53,941 bases of DNA from CAXBCP01 sp963974055 (GTDB lineage Bacteria; Pseudomonadota; Alphaproteobacteria; MPNO01; UBA830), in the NCBI GenBank assembly GCA_963974055.1, contig CAXBCP010000031.1, positions 1-53,941 on the forward strand, written 5' to 3'. The first letter of the stretch is position 1; every line of letters starts with the position of its first letter. The notes beneath the pieces are model-generated. The model was not told where the DNA came from and searched no databases. It worked only from the letters and a program-made list of their open reading frames with translations. Position numbers and translations under genes: made by a program. This document shows positions 32,062 to 41,823 of the stretch, in pieces.

Positions 32062-33318
32062 ATGGCAATCGCCCCGACCCTCTCCGACGACCATCCTGCC
32101 GCACCGCCCCATCCGTATCGCTGGACGATGCTGGGCGGCGTGTGGATGCTGTATTTCGCCTTCGCGCTGTCGATCGCGTCGATCGCACCGCTGGTCTATC
32201 AGGTGATGACCGATCTCGGCATGAACCGGGCGGAAATGGGCACGGTGCTGGCGGCCTGGCAGCTTACCTACATCTTCTGTTCCGTGCCCTGCGGCGGCCT
32301 GCTCGACAGGTTCGGGCCGCGCCGGATGATGTTTGCATCGATGCTCGTGATCGCGCTGTCCGTCGCGCTGCGCGGCTTCGCCAGCGACTACGTGACCCTG
32401 ATGCTCGCCGTCATGGTGTTCGGGATCGGCGGGCCGCTGATTTCGTCCGGTGCGCCGAAGGTGGTCGCGTCGTGGTTTACCGGCAAGGAACGCGGCCTCG
32501 CCATGGGGATATATTTCACCGGCAACGCCACCGGCGGGATCATTACGGTCGCGTTGACCAACAGCGTGTTTCTGCCGGCGATCGGCGGCGACTGGCGCGA
32601 TCTCATGATCGGCTATGCCCTGTTCGTCGTGGCGGCCGGCGTGATCTGGCTGGTCATCAGCGCCAATCCCGCCAGCCGCGATATGGAGGCCCGGCAGAAA
32701 GCGGAAAAGAAAAACCGCTCGCGCGACGTTTTCATCGAACTGATCCGGGATCCCGTCGTGCGGCTGGTACTGCTGATGGGGCTGTTCATTCTGTTTTACA
32801 ATCACGGCATGAACCACTGGCTGCCCGACCTGCTGCGGTCCTACGGCATGACGCCGACCGAAGCGGGCTACTGGGCCGCAATTCCCACCCTGTTCGGCAT
32901 GATCGCGTCCCTGTCGCTGCCGCGCATGGCAACGCCGGACCGGCGCTTCAAGATCATGTTCGGGCTGTTTTTCTTCGCCGCAATTGCCGCCGTTCTGGTA
33001 TGGGCGGCCAGCGGCCCCCTGCTCGCCATCGGGCTTGTCCTGCAGGGCATGTGCCGCGGCGCCATGACGTCGATTTCGATCCTGCTGCTGATTGAAAGCG
33101 GCGACGGCAATACCAACCGCGTCGGCGCGGCCAGCGGGCTCTATTTCTCGGTCGGCGAAATCGGCGGCGTGCTGGGGCCGATGTCGATGGGCGCACTGGC
33201 CCACGCGACCGGCAATTTCGACATGTCGCTGTTCATGATGTTCGGGGTCGCCTGCCTGCTGATGCTGATCCTGCTGCGGCTGCGTTTCGTGCAGCACCGG
33301 ATCTGGCGGGCCTCGTGA
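32062..33318 (+). CDS. MFS transporter
   Basis: A 418-residue, 12-helix major facilitator. The loop 2-3 signature is GGLLDRFGPRRMMF, and a matching segment GEIGGVLGPMSMG lies in the second half. A cytosolic charged loop (residues 212-225, RQKAEKKNRSRD) separates the two six-helix bundles. Substrate unknown. AGGG lies 7 nt before the ATG. Followed by an SDR gene in the same direction, 49 nt away. Confidence 0.87.
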   Translation: MAIAPTLSDDHPAAPPHPYRWTMLGGVWMLYFAFALSIASIAPLVYQVMTDLGMNRAEMGTVLAAWQLTYIFCSVPCGGLLDRFGPRRMMFASMLVIALSVALRGFASDYVTLMLAVMVFGIGGPLISSGAPKVVASWFTGKERGLAMGIYFTGNATGGIITVALTNSVFLPAIGGDWRDLMIGYALFVVAAGVIWLVISANPASRDMEARQKAEKKNRSRDVFIELIRDPVVRLVLLMGLFILFYNHGMNHWLPDLLRSYGMTPTEAGYWAAIPTLFGMIASLSLPRMATPDRRFKIMFGLFFFAAIAAVLVWAASGPLLAIGLVLQGMCRGAMTSISILLLIESGDGNTNRVGAASGLYFSVGEIGGVLGPMSMGALAHATGNFDMSLFMMFGVACLLMLILLRLRFVQHRIWRAS

Positions 33319-33367
33319 TGGCCTGAGCGCCGTGCTAAGCTGTCCCCACATTCAGACGGGGATAAAA

Positions 33368-34189
33368 ATGAGCGACATAAATCTTTCCGGCACCACCTGT
33401 ATCGTTACCGGCGGCGGACGCGGACTTGGCCGTTCCATGGTGATGGCACTGGCCGGCGCCGGCGCCAACGTGACCGCCGCCATGCATATCGCCGACGATA
33501 TAGAAGGCGAAACGCGGGACCTTCCCGGCACGGTAAAGGCCATGGTCGCCGATATCCGCGACCCGGCGCAATGCGCGAAAATCGTGGCGGATACGGTGGC
33601 CGCGTTCGGCGGCGTCGACATGCTGGTCAATAATGCCGGGGTCGGAATGCTGCTGGTATCGGAGACGTTCAACCGCACGCCGACGAAATTCTGGGACGTT
33701 AAGCCCGACACCTGGGCGCAGATCGTGGACACCAACGTCAATGGCGGCTTCCAGATGGCGCGCGAAGCCGCGCCGCACATGCTGGAAAAGGGCTGGGGGC
33801 GTATCGTCAACGTCACCACGTCGATCCACACCATGCAGCGCGCCGGATTTTCGCCCTACGGGCCGTCCAAGGCGATGATGGAAGCCAGTACAAGCTGCTG
33901 GTCCGAAGATCTCGACGGCACCGGCGTGACCTGCAACATCCTGATCCCGGGCGGCGCCGCCGACACCAACCTGTTGCCGGGCAATCCCGGCGATCCCGGC
34001 CGGTCCGGCGCCGACGGCATGCTGGTCGCCCCGGAAGTCATGCAGGCGCCGATCCTGTGGCTGGCCTCGAAACAGTCGGACGGCTGGAACGGCAGGCGCT
34101 TCATCGGCCGGTTGTGGGACGAAACCCTGCCGGCGGACGATGCGGCGCAGAAATGTTCCGCTCCGGCGGGATTCGGCGACCGGGTTTAG
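33368..34189 (+). CDS. short-chain dehydrogenase/reductase
   Basis: A 273-residue classical SDR. The cofactor motif TGGGRGLGRS is near residue 14, the structural NNAGVG near 90 and the catalytic triad Ser (VTTSIHTM) with Y-x3-K (YGPSK). An Asp after the second strand is absent, as ATAMHIADD suggests a variable cofactor preference, NADP being possible. The C terminus is longer than in small SDRs, with a Gly/Pro-rich insertion LLPGNPGDPGRSG. The ATG 33368 follows GGGG by 4 nt. Substrate unknown. Confidence 0.85.
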   Translation: MSDINLSGTTCIVTGGGRGLGRSMVMALAGAGANVTAAMHIADDIEGETRDLPGTVKAMVADIRDPAQCAKIVADTVAAFGGVDMLVNNAGVGMLLVSETFNRTPTKFWDVKPDTWAQIVDTNVNGGFQMAREAAPHMLEKGWGRIVNVTTSIHTMQRAGFSPYGPSKAMMEASTSCWSEDLDGTGVTCNILIPGGAADTNLLPGNPGDPGRSGADGMLVAPEVMQAPILWLASKQSDGWNGRRFIGRLWDETLPADDAAQKCSAPAGFGDRV

Positions 34190-34292
34190 GTCTTCGCCAA
34201 GGGAACGCTGCCTGTTCCAGTTATATCCGGGAAAGACCGGAAGCCCCGGCTGAACAGTTGCGCCCCGGCCGAAGACGGTTCATGTACCCTGC

Positions 34293-35195
34293 ATGGAAAC
34301 CTGGGTGATCATCACGGTCGCGGCGGCGTTCTTTCAGAACGTCCGCTCGACGCTTCAGAAACACCTGAAGGGCCGGATCGGGACGAGCGGCGCGACCTTC
34401 GTGCGGTTCGGGTTCGGTCTGCCCTTCGCGTTCCTGTTCCTGGCCGTTCTTCATTACGGCGCCGGATATGCGCTGCCGGTTCTGCACGGCGAATTCCTCG
34501 GCTGGGTGGTCGTCGCGGCGCTGTCGCAGATCACGGCGCAGGCGCTGCTGATCCACCTGTTCAGCTATCGCAATTTCGCGGTCGGCACCGCCTATTCGCG
34601 TACCGAACCCGCCCAGGCGGCACTGTTCGGGCTGATCTTCCTGTCGGAGACCGTGTCGTGGACGGTGCTGCTGGCCATCGCGATTTCCGTCGCCGGGGTG
34701 ATGCTGATCTCCATCGCCCGGACCGAACGCAATCCCGGCGCCCTGATCGGCTCGCTGTCGAGCCGCACCGTTGCTATCGGGCTGTGTTCGGGATCTTTTT
34801 TCGGCCTGTCGGCGGTTGCCTACCGGGGCGCGTCGCTGTCGCTGGGAGGGCCGAATTTCCTGGTACAGGGCGCAGTGACGCTGTGCACCGCGATTACCTT
34901 CCAGACCGCCGTGATGCTGGTCTTCATCGCGATCCGCGACCCCGGCGAATTGCGGCGCATCGCAGCCGCCTGGAAACCGGCGCTCGCCGTCGGTTTTGTC
35001 GGCGCCACGGCATCGTTCGGCTGGTTCACCGCGATGACGCTGGAAAAAGCGGCCGTGGTAAAGGCAGTCGCCCAGATCGAGATGCTGTTCACCTTCGCCT
35101 CGACCGTCTTCGTGTTCCGCGAAAAGATCAACCGGCTGGAGATATTCGGGTGCCTCGCAATCGTCGGCGGCATCCTGCTGCTGTTGCTGACCTGA
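34293..35195 (+). CDS. EamA family (DMT) transporter
   Basis: A 300-residue, ten-helix drug/metabolite transporter with two EamA repeats. The first half has FVRFGFGLPFAFLFLAVL and FSYRNFAVGTAYSRTEPAQAALFG; the second ends with QIEMLFTFASTVFVFREKINRLE. No clear ribosome binding site precedes ATG 34293. Substrate unknown. Confidence 0.85.
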   Translation: METWVIITVAAAFFQNVRSTLQKHLKGRIGTSGATFVRFGFGLPFAFLFLAVLHYGAGYALPVLHGEFLGWVVVAALSQITAQALLIHLFSYRNFAVGTAYSRTEPAQAALFGLIFLSETVSWTVLLAIAISVAGVMLISIARTERNPGALIGSLSSRTVAIGLCSGSFFGLSAVAYRGASLSLGGPNFLVQGAVTLCTAITFQTAVMLVFIAIRDPGELRRIAAAWKPALAVGFVGATASFGWFTAMTLEKAAVVKAVAQIEMLFTFASTVFVFREKINRLEIFGCLAIVGGILLLLLT

Positions 35196-35317
35196 TGTTG
35201 CTGACCTGAATCGGAATACCCGCTCCCCCCGTCGGGGATAGCTGGCCTGCTTGCACCGCGCCGCCATGGGCGGTACACAAAACAATCGGATAAAAAACAC
35301 CTAAAGAGGGCAATCGG

Positions 35318-37657
35318 ATGACCAAATTCGGAATCGGACAGGGTGTGCCGCGGTGGGAAGACCCCCGGCTGCTGCGCGGCGGCGGGCGGTATTCTGACGA
35401 TCTCAACCGCGACAACCAGGCCTATGCCTATGTACTGCGGTCGCCCCATGCGAATGCGAAAATCCTGTCGATCGATACCGCAGCCGCCAGCGCCGCGCCC
35501 GGCGTGCTCGGCGTGTGGACCGGCGACGATTACGCGGCATCCGGTCTCGGCAACATTCCCTGCGCGGTGCCCCGCCAGAAGGCAGACGGATCGCCGATGT
35601 TCACCCCGCCAAACGCTGCGCTGCGCAAGGGCGCGGTGAAAATGGTCGGCGATCCGGTCTGCTGGGTCGTGGCCGAGACCGCGAAACAGGCGCAGGACGC
35701 TGCCGAAATGATCCTCGTCGATTACGAGGAAATGAAACCGATCACCAACACGGCCCATGCGCTCGATGCGGATGCCGGCAAGGTCTGGGACGAAGCCCCC
35801 GACAATGTGTGCTTCGTGTTCGAACTCGGCGACAAGGACAAGACCGATGCGGCCTTCGCATCGGCCCATCACGTCACGAAGCTGGACATCAATATCAGCC
35901 GCGTATCCGTCGCCCCGATGGAACCGCGCGCCTGTATCGGCGTCTACGACAAATACGACGAACGCTACACCCTGATCACCGGCACCCAGGGGCCGCACGG
36001 CGTGCGCGCCGCGATTGCGGAACCGATCCTGAAGGTGCCGCAGCACAAGCTGCGGGTGATTTCCGAGGACATGGGCGGCGCCTTCGGCATGCGGTCCGGC
36101 CCGTATCCGGAAAACATCCTGGTGCTGTGGACGGCGAAGGAACTCGGCCGCCCCGTCAAATGGACCGGCGACCGCACGGATGCCTTCCAGGGCGACGACC
36201 AGGCGCGGGACAACGTAGTCACCGCCGAACTGGCGCTGGACGAAAACGGTATTTTCGTGGGGCTCCGGGTTTCCACGGTCGCCAATCTCGGCGCCTATCT
36301 GACGCTGCTGGGGCCGCACTCGTCGACCAACAACCTCGGATCGTTGTCCAACACTTATAAGACACCGGCGATCTATACCCATGTCACCGGCGTTTTCACC
36401 AACACCAATTCGACCGGCCCCTATCGCGGCGCCGGCCGGCCCGAAGCGGTCTATACGGTCGAGCGGGTGATCGATACGGCTGCCCGGGAAATGGGCATCG
36501 ATGCCGCCGAAATCCGCCGCCGCAACATGATCCCGGCGATCGGCGAACCGTTCAGCACGGGTTTTCTGTTCACCTACGATTCCGGCGAGTTCGAAAAGAA
36601 CATGGACAGCGCCCTCGACATGATCGGATACGGTGATTTCGCCGCCCGGCGCGCCGAGGCCGAATCCCGCGGCAGGCTGCGCGGCATCGGCATCGCCAAC
36701 TGCATCGAGCAATCCGCCGGCGGACCGCCCGAATGGGCGCAGATCCGGTTCGACCCGTCGGGATCGGTGACCCTCATCATGGGCACCCACAATCACGGCC
36801 AGGGACATGAAACGATTTTCCGCCAGATGCTGGCCGACATGCTGGGGCTCGAATTCGAACAGGTCCGGATGCTGCAGGGCGACACCGATGTCGCCATGGC
36901 CGGCACCGGCACCTTCGGATCGCGGTCGTCCGGCGTCGGCGGCGCCTCCATCCAGGCCGCATCGAAGAAAATCGTCGAGAAATGCAAACTCGTCGTGTCT
37001 CATTACCTCGAAGCCGCAGTCGAGGATATCGAGTTCGCCGACGGCACCTTTACGGTCGCCGGCACCGACAAGACCATGGACCTGATGGACGCGGCGAAGA
37101 AAGCCCAGAGCTTCATGACCGCCCCGCCCGGTTTCGAGGTCGGGCTCGACGAGTGGGCCGCATGGTCGCCGCCCGCACCGACCTTCCCCAATGGCTGCCA
37201 TGTCGCCGAGGTCGAAATCGACCCGGATACCGGCGTGACCGAAATCGTCCGCTATTGCATGGTCGACGATGTCGGCACGGTCATCAATCCGCTGTTGCTG
37301 GCCGGCCAGGTACATGGCGGCGCGGTTCAGGGGATCGGCCAGATCATGTGCGAAAACATGGTGTGGGACGACGATTCCGGTCAGATGGTATCGGGCTCGT
37401 TCATGGATTACACCATGCCGCGCGCCGATGACTGCCCGAGCTTCGAGATGGCGGAGAACGAAGTACCGTCCCCGACCAACCCGATGGGAATCAAAGGTGC
37501 GGGCGAGGCCGGCTGTGTCGGCGCGATGCCGGCCGTCATGAACGCGGTCTGCGATGCCCTGGCCACGCGCGGCATAGCGACCTTCGACATGCCCGCTTCG
37601 CCTAACCGTATCTGGCACGCCCTTCAGGCGCCCGCGTCGCAGCAGGCGGCAGAATAA
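35318..37657 (+). CDS. CoxL-like molybdenum hydroxylase large subunit (form II type)
   Basis: A 779-residue xanthine dehydrogenase family large subunit. The N-terminal part has PRWEDPRLLRGGGRYSDDL, typical of CoxL-like proteins; the active-site loop is PYRGAGR (residues 368-374), i.e. the form II (aerobic CODH-like) version and not the AYxCSFR loop of true CO dehydrogenase. The catalytic Glu is E730 in GAGEAGCVGAM. The molybdopterin cytosine dinucleotide cofactor is expected. The FAD subunit (CoxM) and 2Fe-2S subunit (CoxS) are not adjacent, only coxG. CO oxidation is not supported; an aldehyde, purine-like or other substrate is more likely. GAGGG lies before the ATG. Confidence 0.88.
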   Translation: MTKFGIGQGVPRWEDPRLLRGGGRYSDDLNRDNQAYAYVLRSPHANAKILSIDTAAASAAPGVLGVWTGDDYAASGLGNIPCAVPRQKADGSPMFTPPNAALRKGAVKMVGDPVCWVVAETAKQAQDAAEMILVDYEEMKPITNTAHALDADAGKVWDEAPDNVCFVFELGDKDKTDAAFASAHHVTKLDINISRVSVAPMEPRACIGVYDKYDERYTLITGTQGPHGVRAAIAEPILKVPQHKLRVISEDMGGAFGMRSGPYPENILVLWTAKELGRPVKWTGDRTDAFQGDDQARDNVVTAELALDENGIFVGLRVSTVANLGAYLTLLGPHSSTNNLGSLSNTYKTPAIYTHVTGVFTNTNSTGPYRGAGRPEAVYTVERVIDTAAREMGIDAAEIRRRNMIPAIGEPFSTGFLFTYDSGEFEKNMDSALDMIGYGDFAARRAEAESRGRLRGIGIANCIEQSAGGPPEWAQIRFDPSGSVTLIMGTHNHGQGHETIFRQMLADMLGLEFEQVRMLQGDTDVAMAGTGTFGSRSSGVGGASIQAASKKIVEKCKLVVSHYLEAAVEDIEFADGTFTVAGTDKTMDLMDAAKKAQSFMTAPPGFEVGLDEWAAWSPPAPTFPNGCHVAEVEIDPDTGVTEIVRYCMVDDVGTVINPLLLAGQVHGGAVQGIGQIMCENMVWDDDSGQMVSGSFMDYTMPRADDCPSFEMAENEVPSPTNPMGIKGAGEAGCVGAMPAVMNAVCDALATRGIATFDMPASPNRIWHALQAPASQQAAE

Positions 37658-37675
37658 GGAAACAAAGGACTCACG

Positions 37676-38314
37676 ATGGAATTCGATAACAGCTTCGACG
37701 TACCGCTACCGCCGGATCAGGCGTGGAAAACCCTTATGGACATCGAAAGCATCGCGCCCTGCATGCCGGGCGCGGAGCTGACGGAGATCGTCGACGACAA
37801 ATCCTTCAAAGGCAAGGTATCGGTCCGGCTCGGGCCGGTCGCACTGACCTTCCAGGGCACCGCGTCGTTCGAAGACATCGACGATACGGCCCACAAGGCG
37901 AGCGTGAAGGCGCAGGGCGCCGATGCCAAGGGCCGCGGCGGCGCCAATGCCAATGTCGCGTTTCATCTGGAACCGTCGGATGCCGGATCGACGGTTAAAA
38001 TCCACACCGACCTGCAGCTGTCCGGTTCTGTCGCCCAGTACGGGCGCGGCGCCGGCATGATCCAGGACGTCGCCGGGCAGATCATCGGCCAGTTCGCCAA
38101 AAACCTGTCGAACAAGATCGAAGCCGACCAGCCGGCCGCCGCGCCCGCCGGCGCGGCGGCGGATGCGGGGTCTGCCTCGGACGCGGCAGCAACACCAAAG
38201 CCCGCGGCCCCGCCGCAGCCGGCCGCCCCCGCCCAGATGGGCGGCATGGCGTTCCGCGTGCTGTGGAACCAGATCGTGCGGTCGGTAAAGTCGCTGTTCG
38301 GGATTAAGAGCTAG
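37676..38314 (+). CDS. CoxG (SRPBCC) protein with C-terminal anchor
   Basis: A 212-residue protein. Residues 1-145 are the SRPBCC-fold CoxG domain (FDVPLPPDQAWKTLMDIESI, APCMPGAELTEI, FHLEPSDAG). Then comes an Ala/Pro linker (about 146-190) and a hydrophobic/amphipathic C-terminal helix (FRVLWNQIVRSVKSLFGIKS). In CO-oxidising bacteria CoxG helps anchor the dehydrogenase to the membrane and may hand electrons to quinone. It follows coxL by 18 nt with AGGA before its ATG, so it likely works with that enzyme. Confidence 0.85.
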   Translation: MEFDNSFDVPLPPDQAWKTLMDIESIAPCMPGAELTEIVDDKSFKGKVSVRLGPVALTFQGTASFEDIDDTAHKASVKAQGADAKGRGGANANVAFHLEPSDAGSTVKIHTDLQLSGSVAQYGRGAGMIQDVAGQIIGQFAKNLSNKIEADQPAAAPAGAAADAGSASDAAATPKPAAPPQPAAPAQMGGMAFRVLWNQIVRSVKSLFGIKS

Positions 38315-38329
38315 GCCGGCATAACGGCG

Positions 38330-38734
38330 TCAGTTCACCTGACGCGGCGGCGCATCCTCGTCGGCGGACGGGCGGACCGATGTCGGCCCGGCCTGGTGAT
38401 GTACCAGCTTCCAGAGCCGGCCTTCGCGTACGAACACGTTCGTCGCCACCAGGAAATTTCCCATTATTTCCTCGAAACAGATCACATAGGCCGTGCTGCC
38501 ATACACATGGGCATGGGCGTCATGGCAGAGAATTTCCGGCGATTCGGGATTGCGGATAATCGCCTTCCAGCTTTCGACGACCTCGTCGCGGCCGAACAGG
38601 GGCCCCCAGCCGGGGTGCAGGCAGGCGACCTGGTCGGTCGCAGACCATAGCGTGTCCATCGCATCTTCATCGCGGTCGGCGAAAGCACGATAGAACGCTT
38701 CGTTGGCGAAAAGGACGGCATCTGTATCTGACAT
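38330..38734 (-). CDS. NTF2-like / SnoaL-type protein
   Basis: A 134-residue protein with the NTF2-like fold pattern: an N-terminal helix (AVLFANEAFYRAFADRDEDAMDTLW), VACLHPGWGPLFGRDEVVESWKAI and a beta-rich second half ending in LWKLVHHQAGPTS. Family members are ketosteroid isomerase-like enzymes or small ligand-binding proteins. Start ATG 38734; an earlier TTG would add 20 unlikely residues. It converges on coxG with 15 nt between the stops. Function unknown. Confidence 0.75.
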   Translation of the reverse strand: MSDTDAVLFANEAFYRAFADRDEDAMDTLWSATDQVACLHPGWGPLFGRDEVVESWKAIIRNPESPEILCHDAHAHVYGSTAYVICFEEIMGNFLVATNVFVREGRLWKLVHHQAGPTSVRPSADEDAPPRQVN

Positions 38735-38928
38735 GGCGCCAGTTCTACCCCGCGCCGGACAATTTTTGGAAACAATTGTGCGGTCCCAAAACAATTATTA
38801 TGGCGCCGGCCGAAACCCATTCGATATCTAACCTGCGACTTGACCGCCTCTTTCGCGGCCAATACCATCCGGTCAATCAACAAAACGCCGGTAACGGCCG
38901 GTATGGCTTCAACAAGGAGACTACCCCG

Positions 38929-39945
38929 ATGAAACTTCGCCACGTCACAATTGCGGCTGCGGTGCTCGCAGCTGTATCGCCGGTCGCTGCGTCCGCCCAG
39001 AATATTACGCTGAAATATCTGACTGCCTGGGACAACCGCTTCGAAGGCACGTCGATGATGGCGTACGAATACGGTAAAATGGTCTCGAAGGCGACCGACG
39101 GGCGCATCAAGATGGTGTTTTCCGGCCCCGAAGTGATCAAGCCGAACCAGCAATTCCAGCCGACCGTATCCGGCGTGTTCGATCTGAATCTCGCGGTTGC
39201 ACCGTATTATTTCGGCACCACCGGCGTACCGATGGCTTATTACGCGATGCCGGCATCGACCGAGGAATGGCGCGAAAAAGGCTACTGGCAGTATTCCGAC
39301 AAGGAAATGCAGCGCTTCGGACTGAAAATGATTTCGCATGTTCTCGGCGGATCGGGCGCGAATGTCTTCCAGGTGATGCTAAAAGCGCCCCTTGAAAAGA
39401 CCGATAAGCCGCTGGCCGGCAAGAAAATCCGCGCCAATGCGCTTTATCGTCCGATTGTGGAACCGCTCGGCGGGTCGATGGTCAATCTCAGCGGCGGCCA
39501 GATCTACGCCGCCCTGCAGCGCGGCGTGGTCGACGGCGCCGCCTGGCCGATCATGGGCGCGGTCAATTTCAAGTGGTACGAGGTCGCGAAATACATGATG
39601 CGCCCGCGTTTCGGCGTGTCGCCCTATACGGTGACGATGAACATCAACCGCTTCAACAAGCTCTCGAAGGCCGACCAGAAGCTGTTGCTCGACCTTGGCC
39701 GCAAGCTTGAACAGGAAGTCCCGCTGAAATTCGACGCCGCGACCGAGGCCGAAATCAAGAAGCTCAAGGAACTCGGCGTTCAGGAAACCCATTTGTCGGA
39801 TGATGTCGGCAAGAGCATCATCGACGGTTTCATCAAAGGCATCTGGAATCTCGCCATGGCGGGCAACAAGAAGACCGCCGGCCGTGTGATGGAACTTTAC
39901 GAAATGGCGAAAGCCAAGGGCGATGCGCCTGAAAGCCTGAAGTAG
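38929..39945 (+). CDS. TRAP transporter solute-binding protein (DctP type), first system
   Basis: A 338-residue periplasmic protein: signal peptide (1-23, ending ASA), TRAP DctP features such as ALQRGVVDGAAWPIMGAVNFKWYEVAK, and a substrate-contacting Arg region KKIRANALYRPIVEPLGG. The start ATG 38929 has AAGGAGA upstream. It heads a complete DctP-DctQ-DctM operon (33-nt gap to dctQ). Substrate is an organic acid by family; identity unknown. Confidence 0.9.
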   Translation: MKLRHVTIAAAVLAAVSPVAASAQNITLKYLTAWDNRFEGTSMMAYEYGKMVSKATDGRIKMVFSGPEVIKPNQQFQPTVSGVFDLNLAVAPYYFGTTGVPMAYYAMPASTEEWREKGYWQYSDKEMQRFGLKMISHVLGGSGANVFQVMLKAPLEKTDKPLAGKKIRANALYRPIVEPLGGSMVNLSGGQIYAALQRGVVDGAAWPIMGAVNFKWYEVAKYMMRPRFGVSPYTVTMNINRFNKLSKADQKLLLDLGRKLEQEVPLKFDAATEAEIKKLKELGVQETHLSDDVGKSIIDGFIKGIWNLAMAGNKKTAGRVMELYEMAKAKGDAPESLK

Positions 39946-39977
39946 ACGCCGTACAAGAGTAAAAAGGCGCTCCGGTA

Positions 39978-40514
39978 ATGATTGTTGTGCGTGGAATCTG
40001 CCGTCTACATGACGCGCTGACAGACGCCGGCTACATTGCCGGGGCGCTTGCCCTTTTCTCGATGGCTGCGATCTATTGTTACGAGGTCGTGACGCGGTAC
40101 TTTCTCGGCGTCGCCACCGACTGGGCCAACGATACCTTTTCAAACCTTCTGGTTATCACGATTTTTGCAATGGTGCCGCACGCCACGCGGGCGGGACAGC
40201 ACATCGCAATCAGCCTGTTATGGGAACTTGTGCCCTCCTGGCGCACCGGGCTGACGATTCTGACGGGAATCGTGGGGGTCCTGGTCTGCGTGTTCGCCGC
40301 CTGGATGAGCTTTGGCGAAAATCTGCGCCATATCGAGATGCAGCTGGTAACCGAGCAGAACCACCCGCTGCCCAAGATATGGATGTCGGCTTGGATATCG
40401 TTCGGTTTCATCGGCGCGGCGCTGTATTTCCTGCGCGGTCTGATCCCCGGGGAAGCCGTCAGGCCCCGGACATGGGTCACGCCCCGCAAAACCGACTCTC
40501 TGGGCGAAATCTGA
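39978..40514 (+). CDS. TRAP transporter small permease (DctQ), first system
   Basis: A 178-residue, four-helix protein of the DctQ family. LALFSMAAIYCYEVVTRYF, then DWANDTFSNLLVITIFAMVPHATRAGQHIAI, are typical of the family. It binds the large permease DctM and completes the secondary TRAP carrier with the periplasmic protein. Its stop overlaps the DctM start. Confidence 0.88.
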   Translation: MIVVRGICRLHDALTDAGYIAGALALFSMAAIYCYEVVTRYFLGVATDWANDTFSNLLVITIFAMVPHATRAGQHIAISLLWELVPSWRTGLTILTGIVGVLVCVFAAWMSFGENLRHIEMQLVTEQNHPLPKIWMSAWISFGFIGAALYFLRGLIPGEAVRPRTWVTPRKTDSLGEI

Positions 40515-41821
40515 TGGAGTGGTACTGGACGCTGTCGATCGGGATCGCCCTTCTCGTCGTGCTGTTCATGACCGGCGCGCCCATTTTCCTCGCCTTCCTG
40601 ATCATCATCGTATCGGGCGTCCTGATGCTTCTGGGCGATTCCGCCTTCGGGATGGTCGTCAATTCGATTTACGAGACGGCGACCACGGCGTCCCTCGGCA
40701 CGGTTCCACTGTTTATCCTGCTGGGCGAAATTCTGTTCCGGTCGGGCTGCATGGAGGTCCTGCTCGATTCGATCGACAAGCTGGTCGGCCGGGTGCGCGG
40801 GCGGCAATACATATTGTCGATTTCGCTGTCCACCGTCCTCGGCGCGCTGTCCGGTTCGGCCATCGCCGTCGGTGCGATGCTCGGCCGCTCCCTGCTGCCG
40901 ATCATGCGCCGGCGCGGCTACGATACCAGGCTGTCCATCGGCACCATTCTCGCCGGCGCCTGCCTCGCACCGATCATTCCTCCTTCGATCCTGGCAATCA
41001 TCGTCGGGACATTGGCCGACGTTTCCATCGCGTCGCTGCTGATTGCGGGCGTCATACCGGGGATATTTCTCGCCGTCCTCTTTGTCACGGCCTGCCTGAT
41101 AAAGGTTCGGTTGGATCCGTCGCTGGCCCCGACCGAAGAAGCCGGCGAAACGATCGACCTGAAAGGCAAACTGCGCGCTGCCGCAGGACTTCTGCCCTTC
41201 ACGTTCATTATCTTCATGGTCATGGGGCTGATCATGCTGGGGGTCGCAACCCCGTCGGAATCCGCGGCGACCGGCGTGTTCGGCGCCATCGTCACGGCCG
41301 CCTATTACAGGCGTCTCAGCTTCCGCATGCTGTATGAATCCGTCGGAGAGGCCGCACTGCTGGCCTCGGTCATCATGCTGATTCTGTGCAGCGCCGTGAT
41401 GTTTACGCAGCTCCTGGCGTTCACGGGTGCGACCGCGGCCCTGACCGAAGTCGTCACGACAATGGATGTCAACCGCTGGGTCATGTTCTTCATGATGATG
41501 CTGCTGCCGTTCATATTGTGCATGTTTATCGACCAGCTCGGGCTGATGCTGATCGTCATTCCGATCTACCTGCCGATCCTGAAAGTGCTCGAATTCGATC
41601 CGGTCTGGTTCTGGCTGCTCTTCCTGCTGAACATCACCCTGGGCGCGATCACCCCGCCCTTCGGCTACGTCATGTTCGCCGTGAAGGCGGCGGCGCAGGA
41701 CGTCAGCATGGGCGAGATTTTCAGCGCGTCCTGGCTGTTTGTCGGATTGACGCTTTTCGGCATGTTGATCATGGCGCTGTTCCCCGAAATCGTGACGTTC
41801 CTGCCCGAACTGGTGCAGTAA
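40514..41821 (+). CDS. TRAP transporter large permease (DctM), first system
   Basis: A 435-residue, twelve-helix DctM permease. Family signatures include LGALSGSAIAVGAMLGRSLLPIMRRRGYD, APIIPPSILAIIVG and GAITPPFGYVMFAVK. It catalyses Na+-coupled uptake of the bound solute. The start ATG overlaps the dctQ stop. The operon ends at a strong terminator 3 nt after the stop. Confidence 0.92.
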   Translation: MEWYWTLSIGIALLVVLFMTGAPIFLAFLIIIVSGVLMLLGDSAFGMVVNSIYETATTASLGTVPLFILLGEILFRSGCMEVLLDSIDKLVGRVRGRQYILSISLSTVLGALSGSAIAVGAMLGRSLLPIMRRRGYDTRLSIGTILAGACLAPIIPPSILAIIVGTLADVSIASLLIAGVIPGIFLAVLFVTACLIKVRLDPSLAPTEEAGETIDLKGKLRAAAGLLPFTFIIFMVMGLIMLGVATPSESAATGVFGAIVTAAYYRRLSFRMLYESVGEAALLASVIMLILCSAVMFTQLLAFTGATAALTEVVTTMDVNRWVMFFMMMLLPFILCMFIDQLGLMLIVIPIYLPILKVLEFDPVWFWLLFLLNITLGAITPPFGYVMFAVKAAAQDVSMGEIFSASWLFVGLTLFGMLIMALFPEIVTFLPELVQ

Positions 41822-41823
41822 AG

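Noticed and set aside
34820..37618. A 932-codon minus-strand frame opposite EamA and coxL
   Set aside because: Shadow of the coxL reading frame; the translated product has no domain.
35318..38314. Aerobic CO oxidation by this CoxL
   Set aside because: The loop is PYRGAGR, not AYxCSFR, and CoxM/CoxS are missing, so true CO dehydrogenase is not supported.
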